DNA of 64,000 bases from Citricoccus sp. SGAir0253 (GTDB taxonomy: Bacteria > Actinomycetota > Actinomycetes > Actinomycetales > Micrococcaceae). The stretch covers positions 1,736,001-1,800,000 of the forward strand of contig NZ_CP039424.1 of assembly GCF_005877055.1 (NCBI RefSeq), written 5' to 3'. Position numbers and translations under genes: made by a program. This document shows, piece by piece, positions 16,032 through 23,847 of the stretch. Within the stretch, counting starts at the first letter, position 1, and every line of letters begins with the position of its first letter. The notes under the pieces are model-generated. The model was given only the letters and a program-made list of their open reading frames with translations, ran no database searches and was not told the origin of the DNA.

Positions 16032-18863
16032 ATGGTGACCGTCCCCTCCGCCTCCCCCTCCCCCGCCGCCGGCCCTCCCGGTGCCCCCGGCACCGCCTGC
16101 TCCTCCGGGCTGCCCGGCGCCGGCTCCCCGCACCCCGTGCCGGAGCCGGGCCCGCTGGACCGGGCGAACCTCACGCGCGAGGAGGCCGGCCGGCGCGCCG
16201 CGCTGCTCACCGTCCACGCGTACGACGTGCACGTGGACGTGCGCGACGCCGCCGACCCCGGGACGGCGACGTTCGGCACGCGGACCACGGTGACCTTCTC
16301 CTGTGCCGAGCCCGGGTCCTCCACGGTCCTGGACTTCCTCCACGCCGGCGTCGAGACGGTCGAATTCAACGGCCGCGCCCTGGACCCCGCCCGCGTGGCC
16401 GGCCGTGCCCGGATCCTGCTGGAGGACCTGGCGGCCGAGAACGAGGTCACGGTGACCGGCGCGGCGTCCTACTCCACCTCGGGCGAGGGGCTGCACCGCT
16501 TCGTCGACCCCGTCGACGGCAGGGTCTACCTCTACACGCAGTTCGAGCCCGCGGACGCCCGCCGGGTGTTCGCCTGCTTCGAGCAGCCGGACCTCAAGGG
16601 CCGGTTCACCCTGCACCTGACCGGGCCCGCGGACTGGGTGCTGGCCTCGAACCAGCCCGAGGCCGCGCGCCGGGACGCCGGGGACGGCCTGGTGACGGTG
16701 GACTTCTCCCCCACCCCGCCGCTGTCCACCTACGTCACCACCCTGCTCGCCGGCCCGTACGCCACGTGGGAGGACCGCTGGCCCGGGCACCCGGCCTCCG
16801 GGGCCGGGGAGGTGCCCCTGGCGCTGTACTGCCGCCGATCCCTCGCCGGATCGCTGGACCCCGAGGAGCTCTTCGCCACCACGCGGGCGGGCCTGGACTT
16901 CTTCCACGACCTGTTCGGCGTCCCCTACCCGTGGGGCCGGTACGGCCAGGCGTTCGTGCCGGAGTACAACCTCGGGGCCATGGAGAACCCGGGGCTCGTG
17001 ACGTTCACGGAGCAGTACGTCTTCACCTCCCGGGCCACGAGGTCGCAGTACGAGGCGCGGGCCACCACGCTGCTGCACGAGATGGCGCACATGTGGTTCG
17101 GCGACCTCGTCACCATGCGGTGGTGGGACGACCTGTGGCTCAAGGAGTCCTTCGCGGACTACATGGGCACCCTCGCGACCGCCGAGGCCACGGGGTTCAC
17201 GGAGGCCTGGACCACCTTCGCCCACCGCCGCAAGGGCTGGGCCTACGTCCAGGACGCCTACCCGACCACCCACCCCGTGGTCGCGGACGTCCCCGACCTC
17301 GAGGCCGCGCGCCAGAACTTCGACGGCATCACGTACGCCAAGGGCGCGTCCGTGCTCAAGCAGCTCGTCGCCTTCGTGGGCCGCGAGGCGTTCGTGGCCG
17401 CCGCCCGCGAGTACTTCTCCCGGCACGCGTGGGGCAACGCCACGCTGCGCGACCTCCTGGCGGTCCTCGAGGAGGCGTCCGGCCGCGACCTGGCGGACTG
17501 GCCCGGGCGCTGGCTGCTGACCTCGGGGGCGCCGGAGCTGTGGCTCGGCGACGGGCCGTCCCCCGTGCTGCACCAGGCCGCGGTGGACCCCGTCACCGGA
17601 CGGGAGGCGCTGCGCCCGCACGTGCTCCGGGTGGGCCGGTACGAGCCCGACGGCGAGGGCCGGCTCGTGCGCGTGGGCTCGGCGGCCGTGGAGGTGGCGG
17701 CCGGGCCCGCCGGGGCGCGCACCGCCGTCGGCCCCTGGGAGCCGGACGACGTCCGCCCCGGGGCGGCCGCGGCGGACGGCCCGCGCCTGCTGCTGCCCAA
17801 CGACGACGACCTCACCTACGCCCGCATCCGGCTCGACGAGGCCTCGGTGGACGCGGTGCTGCGGTACCCCGTGGCGGACGGCCTCACCGCCGCCACCGTG
17901 TGGGCGGCGCTGTGGACCATGACCCGGGACGGCCGGCTGGCGGCGGCGCGGTTCGTGGAGGCCTGCTGCCGGCTCTCGCACGCGATCGGGGACGTGGGCC
18001 TCTACGCCCAGGTGCTGGGCCAGGCGGAGACCGCCGTCCGTCGCTACGCTCCCGCCGGGGAGCGCGAGGCGCTGCGCGCGCAGCTCGGCACCGCGCTGCG
18101 GGAGGCCCTGCGGGGCCTGGAGCCCGGCGGGGACCGCCAGCGGGCCGCGCTGCGCGCCCTCGCCCTGCTGGCCCGCGGCGCCGGAGCGGACCGGGCGGCG
18201 TTCGTGCCGGTCCTGGAGGCGGTGCTGGCCGGCTGGCCGGCCGACGCCGGGGGCCGGGGACCCGGGCCCGCCGCGGGGGCGCCCGCGGCCGGGGAGGTCG
18301 CCCCCGGCCTGGCCGTGGATGCCGAGGTGCGCTGGGCGGCGCTGCAGGCGCTGGCCGCGCTGGGGGTCGCGGGCCAGGCCCGGTTGGACGCCGCCCTCGC
18401 CGCGGACCGGACGGCGCAGGCGGCGGTGTGGCACCGCACCGCCTCGGCGGCGCGTCCGGACCCGGAGGTGCGCGCCGCCGCCTGGCACGCGGTCATGGCT
18501 GGCCGGACGGCCGAGGGCGAGGTGCTCTCCAACGACCACCTGTCCGCCGTGGCGGCCGGCTTCACCGCCTCCCGGCCGGACCTCGCCGCGCCCTTCGCGG
18601 AGCGCTTCTGGGCCGGGCTCACCGGCGTGTGGGACGACCGCTCCAACGGCCTGGCCACCCGCACGGTCGGCGGGCTCTTCCCGGCGGCGCAGGACGCGGT
18701 GCCCGGCGGGCCGGAGGCCCAGGAACGGCACCCCGTGGTGCTCGCGGCCCGGCGGTGGCTGGCGGAGAACGCGGCCGCGCCCCGGGCGCTGCGCCGGATC
18801 GTGGTCGAGGAGACGGACGACCTCGTGCGGTCCCTGCGGGCGCAGGCCGCCGGGCGGGCCTGA
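16032..18863 (+). CDS. pepN: Aminopeptidase N (M1 family)
   Basis: Zinc metallopeptidase that removes N-terminal residues from cytosolic peptides. The protein is 943 residues from the ATG. The exopeptidase motif GAMEN is at 315-319, and the zinc site HEMAH at 349-353 is followed by the third ligand Glu372, giving the HExxHx18E arrangement. The C-terminal half is a long Ala-rich helical domain, as in actinobacterial PepN of about 850 residues; the extra length comes from a Ser/Pro/Gly-rich N-terminus of about 45 residues and an Ala/Gly-rich insert near residues 735-755. A TTG 12 nt upstream lies right after GAAGGGG and could be the true start. Divergent from the ATP-grasp gene. Confidence 0.93.
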   Translation: MVTVPSASPSPAAGPPGAPGTACSSGLPGAGSPHPVPEPGPLDRANLTREEAGRRAALLTVHAYDVHVDVRDAADPGTATFGTRTTVTFSCAEPGSSTVLDFLHAGVETVEFNGRALDPARVAGRARILLEDLAAENEVTVTGAASYSTSGEGLHRFVDPVDGRVYLYTQFEPADARRVFACFEQPDLKGRFTLHLTGPADWVLASNQPEAARRDAGDGLVTVDFSPTPPLSTYVTTLLAGPYATWEDRWPGHPASGAGEVPLALYCRRSLAGSLDPEELFATTRAGLDFFHDLFGVPYPWGRYGQAFVPEYNLGAMENPGLVTFTEQYVFTSRATRSQYEARATTLLHEMAHMWFGDLVTMRWWDDLWLKESFADYMGTLATAEATGFTEAWTTFAHRRKGWAYVQDAYPTTHPVVADVPDLEAARQNFDGITYAKGASVLKQLVAFVGREAFVAAAREYFSRHAWGNATLRDLLAVLEEASGRDLADWPGRWLLTSGAPELWLGDGPSPVLHQAAVDPVTGREALRPHVLRVGRYEPDGEGRLVRVGSAAVEVAAGPAGARTAVGPWEPDDVRPGAAAADGPRLLLPNDDDLTYARIRLDEASVDAVLRYPVADGLTAATVWAALWTMTRDGRLAAARFVEACCRLSHAIGDVGLYAQVLGQAETAVRRYAPAGEREALRAQLGTALREALRGLEPGGDRQRAALRALALLARGAGADRAAFVPVLEAVLAGWPADAGGRGPGPAAGAPAAGEVAPGLAVDAEVRWAALQALAALGVAGQARLDAALAADRTAQAAVWHRTASAARPDPEVRAAAWHAVMAGRTAEGEVLSNDHLSAVAAGFTASRPDLAAPFAERFWAGLTGVWDDRSNGLATRTVGGLFPAAQDAVPGGPEAQERHPVVLAARRWLAENAAAPRALRRIVVEETDDLVRSLRAQAAGRA

Positions 18864-18872
18864 GCGGTCGCC

Positions 18873-18901
18873 GCCCGGCCGGTGCCCGGGCCGTACCGGG
18901 C
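18873..18901. terminator. Possible terminator between pepN and lipoate ligase gene
   Basis: GCCCGG (18873-18878) pairs with CCGGGC (18896-18901), with further GGCC/GGCC pairing inside. It fills most of the 43-nt gap between two convergent genes. No T-run is present. Confidence 0.4.
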
Positions 18902-18906
18902 AGCCG

Positions 18907-19998
18907 TCAGGGCACGCGGGCCGTCCATTCCGGGGAGGAGAAGCGGCGGGCGGCGAGCTCCTCGGCCCGGCCGATCTCGTCCTCGGTCAGCCGGGTCCGC
19001 GTGGCGCCGTGGCGCTCGGCGAACGTGTCCATCATGGCCTCCCAGATCTCCGGCCGGGACAGCCCGGTCTGGCGCCGGAGCGGGTCCACGCGCTTGGCCG
19101 CCGAGCGGATGCCCTTGTCCCGCAGCTTCTCCCGGCCGATCCGCAGCACCTCGGTCATCTTCCGCGCGTCGATGTCGTAGCTCATCGTCACGTGGTGCAG
19201 CAGCCCGCCGCCGCCGATCCGCTTCTGGGCGGCCCCGCCGATCTTGCCCTGCGGCGTGGCGATGTCGTTGAGCGGCTGGTAGAAGGCCTCCACGCCGATG
19301 CGCCGCAGGGCCTCCATGGCCCAGGCGTCCAGGAACGGGTAGGAGTCGGCGACGGCCATGCCGTCCACGAGGGACTGCGGCAGGTAGAGCGAGTAGGTGA
19401 CGCAGTTGTCCGCCTCCATGAACATCGCCCCGCCCCCGGAGACCCGCCGGACCACGGTGATGCCGTGCCGCTCCACCCCGGCCGGGTCCACCTCGTTGGC
19501 CAGCGACTGGAAGGAGCCGATGACCACCGCCGGCTCCGTCCACTGCCACAGGCGCAGGGCAGGGCGCCGGCGCCCGGCGGCCACGTCCTCGGCGAGGACC
19601 TGGTCCAGCGCCACCTGCGTGGTGATCGGCAGCGGCTGCGGGACGAGGACCTCCCAGTCGTGGTCCTCCCACCGGGTCGCGTGGCCCAGGGCCCGGCGCA
19701 CGGCCGTGGCCACCGCCGGCGGGTCGAAGCCGAACATCACGGTCCCGGGCCCGACGGCGGCGCGCACCGCCTCGGCGATGGTCCCGTGCGGCGCGTCCCG
19801 GGAGAGCCCGACGAGGGACCGGTTGATGTCCTCCAGCGCCTCGTCCGGCTCGAGGAAGAAGTCGCCGTTGACGCTCGCGGCGGTGATGACGCCGGGACCG
19901 CCGCCGGTCGCCTCCCCCACCGCCAGGTCCGCGATGACCAGCTTGCCGCCGGGCACCTTGTACTCGCCGTGCCGGGATCCGCCGTGCTGAACGCTCAT
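18907..19998 (-). CDS. lplA: Lipoate-protein ligase family protein with permuted domain order
   Basis: Attaches lipoate (or octanoate) to E2 and GcvH proteins through an acyl-adenylate. The catalytic BPL/LplA/LipB domain occupies roughly residues 110-330: ALRLWQWTEPAVVIGSFQS, RRVSGGGAMFME (substrate loop) and GKIGGAAQKRIGGGGLLHHVTM with the conserved Lys. The first 90 residues, beginning HGEYKVPGGKLVIADL, look like the LplA accessory domain that normally lies at the C-terminus. The order is therefore reversed compared with E. coli LplA. The ATG is 6 nt downstream of a TAGGAT -10 element, suggesting a leaderless mRNA. It could act on octanoate rather than free lipoate; sequence alone does not decide. 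Confidence 0.85.
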   Translation of the reverse strand: MSVQHGGSRHGEYKVPGGKLVIADLAVGEATGGGPGVITAASVNGDFFLEPDEALEDINRSLVGLSRDAPHGTIAEAVRAAVGPGTVMFGFDPPAVATAVRRALGHATRWEDHDWEVLVPQPLPITTQVALDQVLAEDVAAGRRRPALRLWQWTEPAVVIGSFQSLANEVDPAGVERHGITVVRRVSGGGAMFMEADNCVTYSLYLPQSLVDGMAVADSYPFLDAWAMEALRRIGVEAFYQPLNDIATPQGKIGGAAQKRIGGGGLLHHVTMSYDIDARKMTEVLRIGREKLRDKGIRSAAKRVDPLRRQTGLSRPEIWEAMMDTFAERHGATRTRLTEDEIGRAEELAARRFSSPEWTARVP

Positions 19999-20004
19999 CG
20001 TCCC

Positions 20005-20010
20005 ATCCTA
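20005..20010 (-). promoter_or_regulatory. -10 element of the lipoate ligase gene, leaderless start
   Basis: Read on the minus strand, TAGGAT lies exactly 6 nt before the ATG, the spacing expected when the mRNA begins at the start codon. There is no ribosome site between them. The position where a -35 would sit falls inside the adjacent tandem repeat. Confidence 0.55.
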
Positions 20011-20044
20011 GGAGTCCCGGGAGTCCCGGAAGTCCCAGGAGTCC
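20011..20044. repeat. Tandem 8-9 bp repeat in the lplA/sigma-factor divergent promoter region
   Basis: Four consecutive units of a GGGAGTCCC-like sequence (GGAGTCCC, GGGAGTCCC, GGAAGTCCC, AGGAGTCC) lie directly upstream of the lplA -10 element. The array spans the -35 zone of lplA and lies 70 nt upstream of the sigma-factor gene. Such an array could hold regulator sites or vary in copy number. Confidence 0.6.
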
Positions 20045-20117
20045 TCGGAGCCGCGTCCCCCGCAGGAGTCCGGGGCGGGGACCTCACGGTCGGGGCGCGG
20101 GCGGCGACTACGGTGTG

Positions 20118-20627
20118 ATGACGATGATGCAGCCCTTCGACCTGGCCGTCCGCACGCACGGTGCCACCGTGCTGCGGGTGTGCCGCGCGGTGCTCGGCCC
20201 CGGCCCGGACGCCGAGGACGCGTGGCAGGAGACGTTCCTGTCCGCGCTGCGGTCCTGGCCGGACCTCGAGGACGGCACCAACCTGGAGGCCTGGCTCGTC
20301 CGCGTGGCCGGACGGCGGTGCGTGGACGTCCTGCGGGCCCGGGGACGCCAGCCCGTGCCGGTCGAGCAGCTGCCGGAGCCGGTCGTGGCCGCGACCGCCG
20401 AGCGGCTCGGGGACGCGGAGGTGTGGGCCGCCGTCGCGGCCCTGCCGGAGCGCCAGCGGCTGGCCATCGCCTATCACTACCTCGGCGGCCTGCCGCACGT
20501 GCAGACCGCGCGGCTCATCGGCGGGACGCCGGAGGCCGTCCGGCGCTCGGCCGCCGACGGCCTGAGGACCCTGCGGCGCACCTACGGCGCCGAGGACGGA
20601 CACGGCAGGACGGACGGGAGCACATGA
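20118..20627 (+). CDS. ECF-type RNA polymerase sigma factor
   Basis: A small sigma-70 family factor of about 169 residues. The region 2 helix set includes AEDAWQETFLSALRSWPDL and a -10 recognition segment around LEAWLVRVAGRRCVDVLRARGR; region 4 is AALPERQRLAIAYHYLGGLPHVQTARLIGGTPEAVRRSAADGLRTLRR, with the helix-turn-helix. No anti-sigma gene is adjacent. Instead its stop overlaps the ATG of an O6-alkylguanine methyltransferase, which overlaps a 3-methyladenine glycosylase, so it may direct alkylation-damage expression. A TACGGT -10-like hexamer ends 3 nt before the chosen ATG; ATGs 6 and 9 nt further in would suit a leaderless mRNA. A GTG lies 3 nt upstream. Confidence 0.85.
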   Translation: MTMMQPFDLAVRTHGATVLRVCRAVLGPGPDAEDAWQETFLSALRSWPDLEDGTNLEAWLVRVAGRRCVDVLRARGRQPVPVEQLPEPVVAATAERLGDAEVWAAVAALPERQRLAIAYHYLGGLPHVQTARLIGGTPEAVRRSAADGLRTLRRTYGAEDGHGRTDGST

Positions 20628-21280
20628 ACACGATCACGGACCCCGGGGATCTCCCCACCCCCGCCGAGGCCCCCGGCGGGCTGCCGGGCTGGCCGGACGA
20701 GGGAACGGAACGCGTCTCCCTCGCGGCCCTGCGGCGCCGGCTGGCCCGCGGCGCCGAGGCGGAGGGACTGCTCGGCGTCGCCTACCGCGAGGTGGACAGC
20801 CCCGTGGGCCGGCTCCTGCTGGCGGCCACCGAGCGCGGCCTCGTCCGCGTGGCCTTCGAGCGAGAGGGCTTCGAGGCGGTCCTGGCCGCCCTCGCCCAGC
20901 GGATCACCCCCCGGGTCCTGGAGGCCCCGGACCGGCTGGACGCGGCGGCCCGCGAGCTCGAGGAGTACTTCGCCGGCCGGCGCCGCGCCTTCACGCTCCC
21001 CCTGGACCTCGCCCTGTCCACGGGCTTCCGGCGCTCCGTGCAGCAGCGGCTGCCGGAGATCGGCTACGGGCGGACGATGTCCTACCGCCGGCTGGCCGAG
21101 CTGCTGGACCGGCCCACGGCGGTGCGGGCCGTGGGCACCGCGTGCGCCACCAACCCCCTGCCCCTCGTGGTCCCGTGCCACCGCGTCGTGCGGTCGGACG
21201 GCGGCCTCGGCGGCTACCTCGGCGGCGTGGAGGCCAAGGGCCTGCTGCTGGAGCTCGAGCAGCACCGGGAGGCGGCATGA
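20624..21280 (+). CDS. ogt: Methylated-DNA--[protein]-cysteine S-methyltransferase
   Basis: Repairs O6-alkylguanine by moving the alkyl group to its own cysteine, a suicide reaction. The active-site motif PCHRVV is at 184-189 (Cys185), after GYGRTMSYRRLAEL, the helix-turn-helix that enters the DNA minor groove, and VGTACATNPLPLVV. The first 50 residues are a variable leader. The ATG has GGGAGCAC ahead and overlaps the sigma-factor stop (ATGA); its own stop overlaps the next ATG, so the three genes are translated together. No Ada-type DNA-binding domain with the Cys38 sensor is present, so control may come from the coupled sigma factor. Confidence 0.93.
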   Translation: MNTITDPGDLPTPAEAPGGLPGWPDEGTERVSLAALRRRLARGAEAEGLLGVAYREVDSPVGRLLLAATERGLVRVAFEREGFEAVLAALAQRITPRVLEAPDRLDAAARELEEYFAGRRRAFTLPLDLALSTGFRRSVQQRLPEIGYGRTMSYRRLAELLDRPTAVRAVGTACATNPLPLVVPCHRVVRSDGGLGGYLGGVEAKGLLLELEQHREAA

Positions 21281-21915
21281 GCCCGGTCCCGCCGGAGGGG
21301 CTCGTGGTGGGCGGGGACGGGCTGGCCCGTCCGGCCTGGGCCGCGACCGATCCGCTGCTGCGCGAGTACTACGACACCGAGTGGGGCCTGCCCGTGCGGG
21401 ACGAGCGCGGGGTCTTCGAGCGGCTCTCGCTCGAGGCCTTCCAGTCCGGCCTGTCCTGGCGGACCATCCTCGCCAAGCGACCGGCGTTCCGGGCCGCGTT
21501 CGACGGCTTCGACCCCGAGGCCGTCGCCGGCTACGGCGAGGCCGACGTCGAGCGGCTGCTGGGTGATGCCGGGATCGTGCGCAACCGGGCCAAGGTCCGG
21601 GCGACCATCGCCAATGCCCGGGCCACCGTGGACCTGCGCCCGGACGGCGGGCTCGCGGCCCTCGTGTGGTCGTTCCGGCCCGCGGCCGCCCCGGCCCCGC
21701 GGACCGCGGCGGAGGTGCCGAGCCAGTCCGCGGAGTCGGTGGCACTCGCGCGGGCCCTGCGCTCGCGTGGCTTCCGCTTCGTCGGTCCCACCACGATGTT
21801 CGCGCTCATGGAGGCCATCGGGGTGGTGGACACGCACCTCGTGGGCGCGCACCGCCGGGGCAGCTCGGGGGTGTGGCCCGCGGCGGAGGGACCGGCGGCG
21901 GCCGCCGCTGGCTAG
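21277..21915 (+). CDS. tag: DNA-3-methyladenine glycosylase I family protein (Tag), zinc ligands altered
   Basis: Base-excision enzyme expected to remove 3-methyladenine. It carries the Tag core: REYYDTEWGLPV (residues 29-40), LSLEAFQSGLSW (50-61) with the conserved Glu53 and Trp61, and GFRFVGPTTMFALMEAIGVVDTHLVGAH. Compared with E. coli Tag, three of four zinc ligands are replaced: Cys4 by Pro19, His17 by Tyr32 and Cys179 by Ala, while His175 is kept. The base-pocket Tyr and Glu remain, so activity without the structural zinc is plausible. The ATG overlaps the ogt stop (ATGA). Length 212 is slightly longer than the E. coli enzyme. Confidence 0.88.
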   Translation: MSPVPPEGLVVGGDGLARPAWAATDPLLREYYDTEWGLPVRDERGVFERLSLEAFQSGLSWRTILAKRPAFRAAFDGFDPEAVAGYGEADVERLLGDAGIVRNRAKVRATIANARATVDLRPDGGLAALVWSFRPAAAPAPRTAAEVPSQSAESVALARALRSRGFRFVGPTTMFALMEAIGVVDTHLVGAHRRGSSGVWPAAEGPAAAAAG

Positions 21916-21918
21916 GCT
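21913..21918 (+). promoter_or_regulatory. -10 element for the 174-aa membrane protein gene, leaderless start
   Basis: TAGGCT sits 6 nt before the ATG at 21925 and overlaps the tag stop codon. This spacing fits transcription starting at the ATG. GGAGCC between them could alternatively be a weak ribosome site, so the gene may also be read from the repair operon. Confidence 0.45.
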
Positions 21919-21924
21919 GGAGCC

Positions 21925-22449
21925 ATGATGCGTGGCGAAGCGGGGACCGAGGTGGCGGCCTGGCGGCGGTGGGGCACGGCGATCGGCTGGGTCCTCGCCG
22001 TGGCGGTGCCCCTGTGGATGGCGGGCGGACGGGTCCTGGCCGGCAGCGCCGGCGCGCTGACCCCGGTCTACGCCCTGACCCTGGCCCCGCTGCTGCTCGT
22101 GCTCTCCGTCGTGGCCCTCGCCGTCCCCCGCCGCCGGCCGGGCCGCCTGCCCTCCGGGCGCGCCCTGGGCGTGCTGTCCCTGGCCTGGGCCTGCGGGATC
22201 GGCCTGGGGTTCACGCTGCCGGACACCGGGGAGGGGGCGTCCTCGGTGCTCGGCGTCCTGGCCGGTCCCGGCGCCGAGGGGGCCGCCGCCGCGCTGAGCA
22301 ACCCGCTGGGGATCATCATGGCCTTCATGGCCGTCGCCGGCTGCGTGCTCGCCGTGCGGGACAGTGCCCGGCCGGACGGGGCGCGCCGCTCCCCCGCCGA
22401 CGAGGACGACCACCAGGGCACCGGCTTCTTCCCGGTCCTGGACGTCTAG
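21925..22449 (+). CDS. Membrane protein of unknown function, four predicted TM helices
   Basis: I do not recognise this 174-residue protein. It has hydrophobic stretches at about residues 18-35, 46-66, 78-96 and 123-142, so four membrane helices with a charged N-terminus and an acidic C-terminal tail ending FFPVLDV. Between the second and third helices is a short Arg-rich cytoplasmic loop. It starts 9 nt after tag, with a likely promoter of its own overlapping the tag stop. An ATG one codon later is equally possible as start. Nothing in it suggests a repair role. Confidence 0.75.
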   Translation: MMRGEAGTEVAAWRRWGTAIGWVLAVAVPLWMAGGRVLAGSAGALTPVYALTLAPLLLVLSVVALAVPRRRPGRLPSGRALGVLSLAWACGIGLGFTLPDTGEGASSVLGVLAGPGAEGAAAALSNPLGIIMAFMAVAGCVLAVRDSARPDGARRSPADEDDHQGTGFFPVLDV

Positions 22450-22507
22450 CCGGGAACGACGGCCGGGCGGCGAGTCCGCACGGCCGGAGGGATGGCCCAG
22501 AACGACG

Positions 22508-22566
22508 GGACCGGGGCCGTCCTCGGCCCGTCCCCGCGAGGGGACGGACCGGGTCGGCCCCGGTCC
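22508..22566. terminator. Bidirectional terminator, nested hairpin
   Basis: A 12-bp outer stem (GGACCGGGGCCG at 22508-22519 with CGGCCCCGGTCC at 22555-22566) encloses an 8-bp inner hairpin (CCGTCCCC / GGGGACGG, GCGA loop, 22528-22547). It lies in the 151-nt gap between the convergent membrane-protein gene and rpmE2, and nothing else is seen there. Confidence 0.7.
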
Positions 22567-22600
22567 TGTCGATGACGTGGGTCGCCCTGGGGGCGGAAGA

Positions 22601-22858
22601 CTACTTCTTGCCGCCGAAGCCCTTGAAGCGGGCGTTGAAGCGCTCGACGCGGCCGGCGGTGTCCATGATCCGCTGCTTGCCGGTGTAGAACGGGTGCGAG
22701 GCGGCGGAGATCTCGACGTCGATCACCGGGTAGGTGTTGCCGTCCTCCCACTCCATCGTCTTGTTCGAGGACGTGGTGGACCGGGTGAGGACCTTCTCGC
22801 CGGAGGCCAGGTCGTTGAAGATCACCAGCTGGTAATCGGGGTGGATGTCAGTCTTCAT
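22601..22858 (-). CDS. rpmE2: 50S ribosomal protein L31 type B (zinc-independent)
   Basis: An 85-residue L31 beginning [28 protein letters not shown] and containing [31 protein letters not shown], the family signature. It has no cysteine at all, so it is the type B paralogue that replaces zinc-binding L31 when zinc is scarce. The ATG follows GAAGGA with good spacing; a longer reading upstream is not needed. A TATAGT hexamer lies about 80 nt upstream and could be the -10. No clear Zur operator was found by eye, and other Zur-type genes are not adjacent. GC content is lower than in its neighbours, as usual for ribosomal proteins. Confidence 0.95.
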   Translation of the reverse strand: MKTDIHPDYQLVIFNDLASGEKVLTRSTTSSNKTMEWEDGNTYPVIDVEISAASHPFYTGKQRIMDTAGRVERFNARFKGFGGKK

Positions 22859-22956
22859 GGGAATCCTTCGTCGGCGCCACTGGATTTTGCCAGCGACTTG
22901 AGGAATGTTCAGGTCGGCCGGGAGTCGGCCGACCATCCACTATAGCGCATGGGCGC

Positions 22957-23847
22957 TCAGCCCCGCGGACGCAGCTCCCAGAACGCCACCGCACTCGCGG
23001 CGGCCACGTTGAGCGAGTCCACCCCCGCGGCCATGGGGATCGCCACGGTCAGGTCGCAGGCCGCCAGGGTCTCGGGGGTCACCCCGGGCCCCTCGGCCCC
23101 GAGCACGAGGGCGAGCCGTTCGTGCCCGCGCAGGGCGGGGTCGTCGAGGGGCACCGAGTCCTGGGCCAGCTCGAGGGCGGCCACCGTGAACCCCGCCGCC
23201 CGCAACCGCTCGAGCTCCCCCGGCCACGCGGCCCGGCCGCGGCCGTCGGCCTCGCCGACCCGCGCCCACGGGACGGAGAACACCGTGCCCATCGAGACGC
23301 GGATGCTGCGCCGGTACAGCGGGTCCGCGGACTCTGGGCTGACCAGGACGGCGTCCACGCCCAGGGCTGCCGCGGAACGGAAGATCGCCCCCAGGTTCGT
23401 GTGGTCGGACACGTTCTCCAGCACCGCGACGCGGCGGGCCCCGGCGAGCACCTCGTCGACGGAGCGGGGCGCGGGCCGGTCCATCGCGGCCAGCGCGCCC
23501 CGGTGGAGGTGGAAGCCGGTGACCTGCTGGAGCAGGTCGTCCGGACCCGTGAACACCGGGACCCCGGGGTGCGCGGCGAACACGTCCGCCAGCGAGTCCA
23601 GGTACCGGTGGGCCAGGAAGAAGGACCGGGGCGCGTGGCCCGCGGCGAGGGCCCGGCGCACCACCTGTGAGGACTCGGCCAGGAAGATGCCGTGCTCCGT
23701 GTCCTGGCGTCGGCGCAGGGCGGCGTCGGTCAGGCGGCTGTAGACCTCGACCCGCGGATCGGCGGGGTCCGTCAGCTCGATGGGGGCGGGGCGCCCGGCC
23801 TGCCTCGCCGCGACGCCGCTGACGGAATCGGCGGCCGGCTCACCCAC
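22957..23847 (-). CDS. TrmH/SpoU family RNA 2'-O-ribose methyltransferase
   Basis: SAM-dependent methyltransferase with the trefoil-knot SPOUT fold. The first 110 residues form an RNA-binding domain (RVEVYSRLTDAALRRRQDTEHGIFLAES). Three motifs of the catalytic domain are readable: ENVSDHTNLGAIFRSAAALGVD with the conserved Asn and Arg, LALVLGAEGPGVTPETLAACD, and VAIPMAAGVDSLNVAAASAVAFWE. The last two bind SAM through the knot. The start is a GTG overlapping the end of the TSUP gene by 8 nt. The RNA target (rRNA or tRNA) cannot be read from sequence. Confidence 0.9.
   Translation of the reverse strand: MGEPAADSVSGVAARQAGRPAPIELTDPADPRVEVYSRLTDAALRRRQDTEHGIFLAESSQVVRRALAAGHAPRSFFLAHRYLDSLADVFAAHPGVPVFTGPDDLLQQVTGFHLHRGALAAMDRPAPRSVDEVLAGARRVAVLENVSDHTNLGAIFRSAAALGVDAVLVSPESADPLYRRSIRVSMGTVFSVPWARVGEADGRGRAAWPGELERLRAAGFTVAALELAQDSVPLDDPALRGHERLALVLGAEGPGVTPETLAACDLTVAIPMAAGVDSLNVAAASAVAFWELRPRG

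Noticed and set aside
22859-22940. Zur box upstream of rpmE2
   Set aside because: Only TGAACATTCCTCA is vaguely similar; it lacks the dyad symmetry of the known actinobacterial site.
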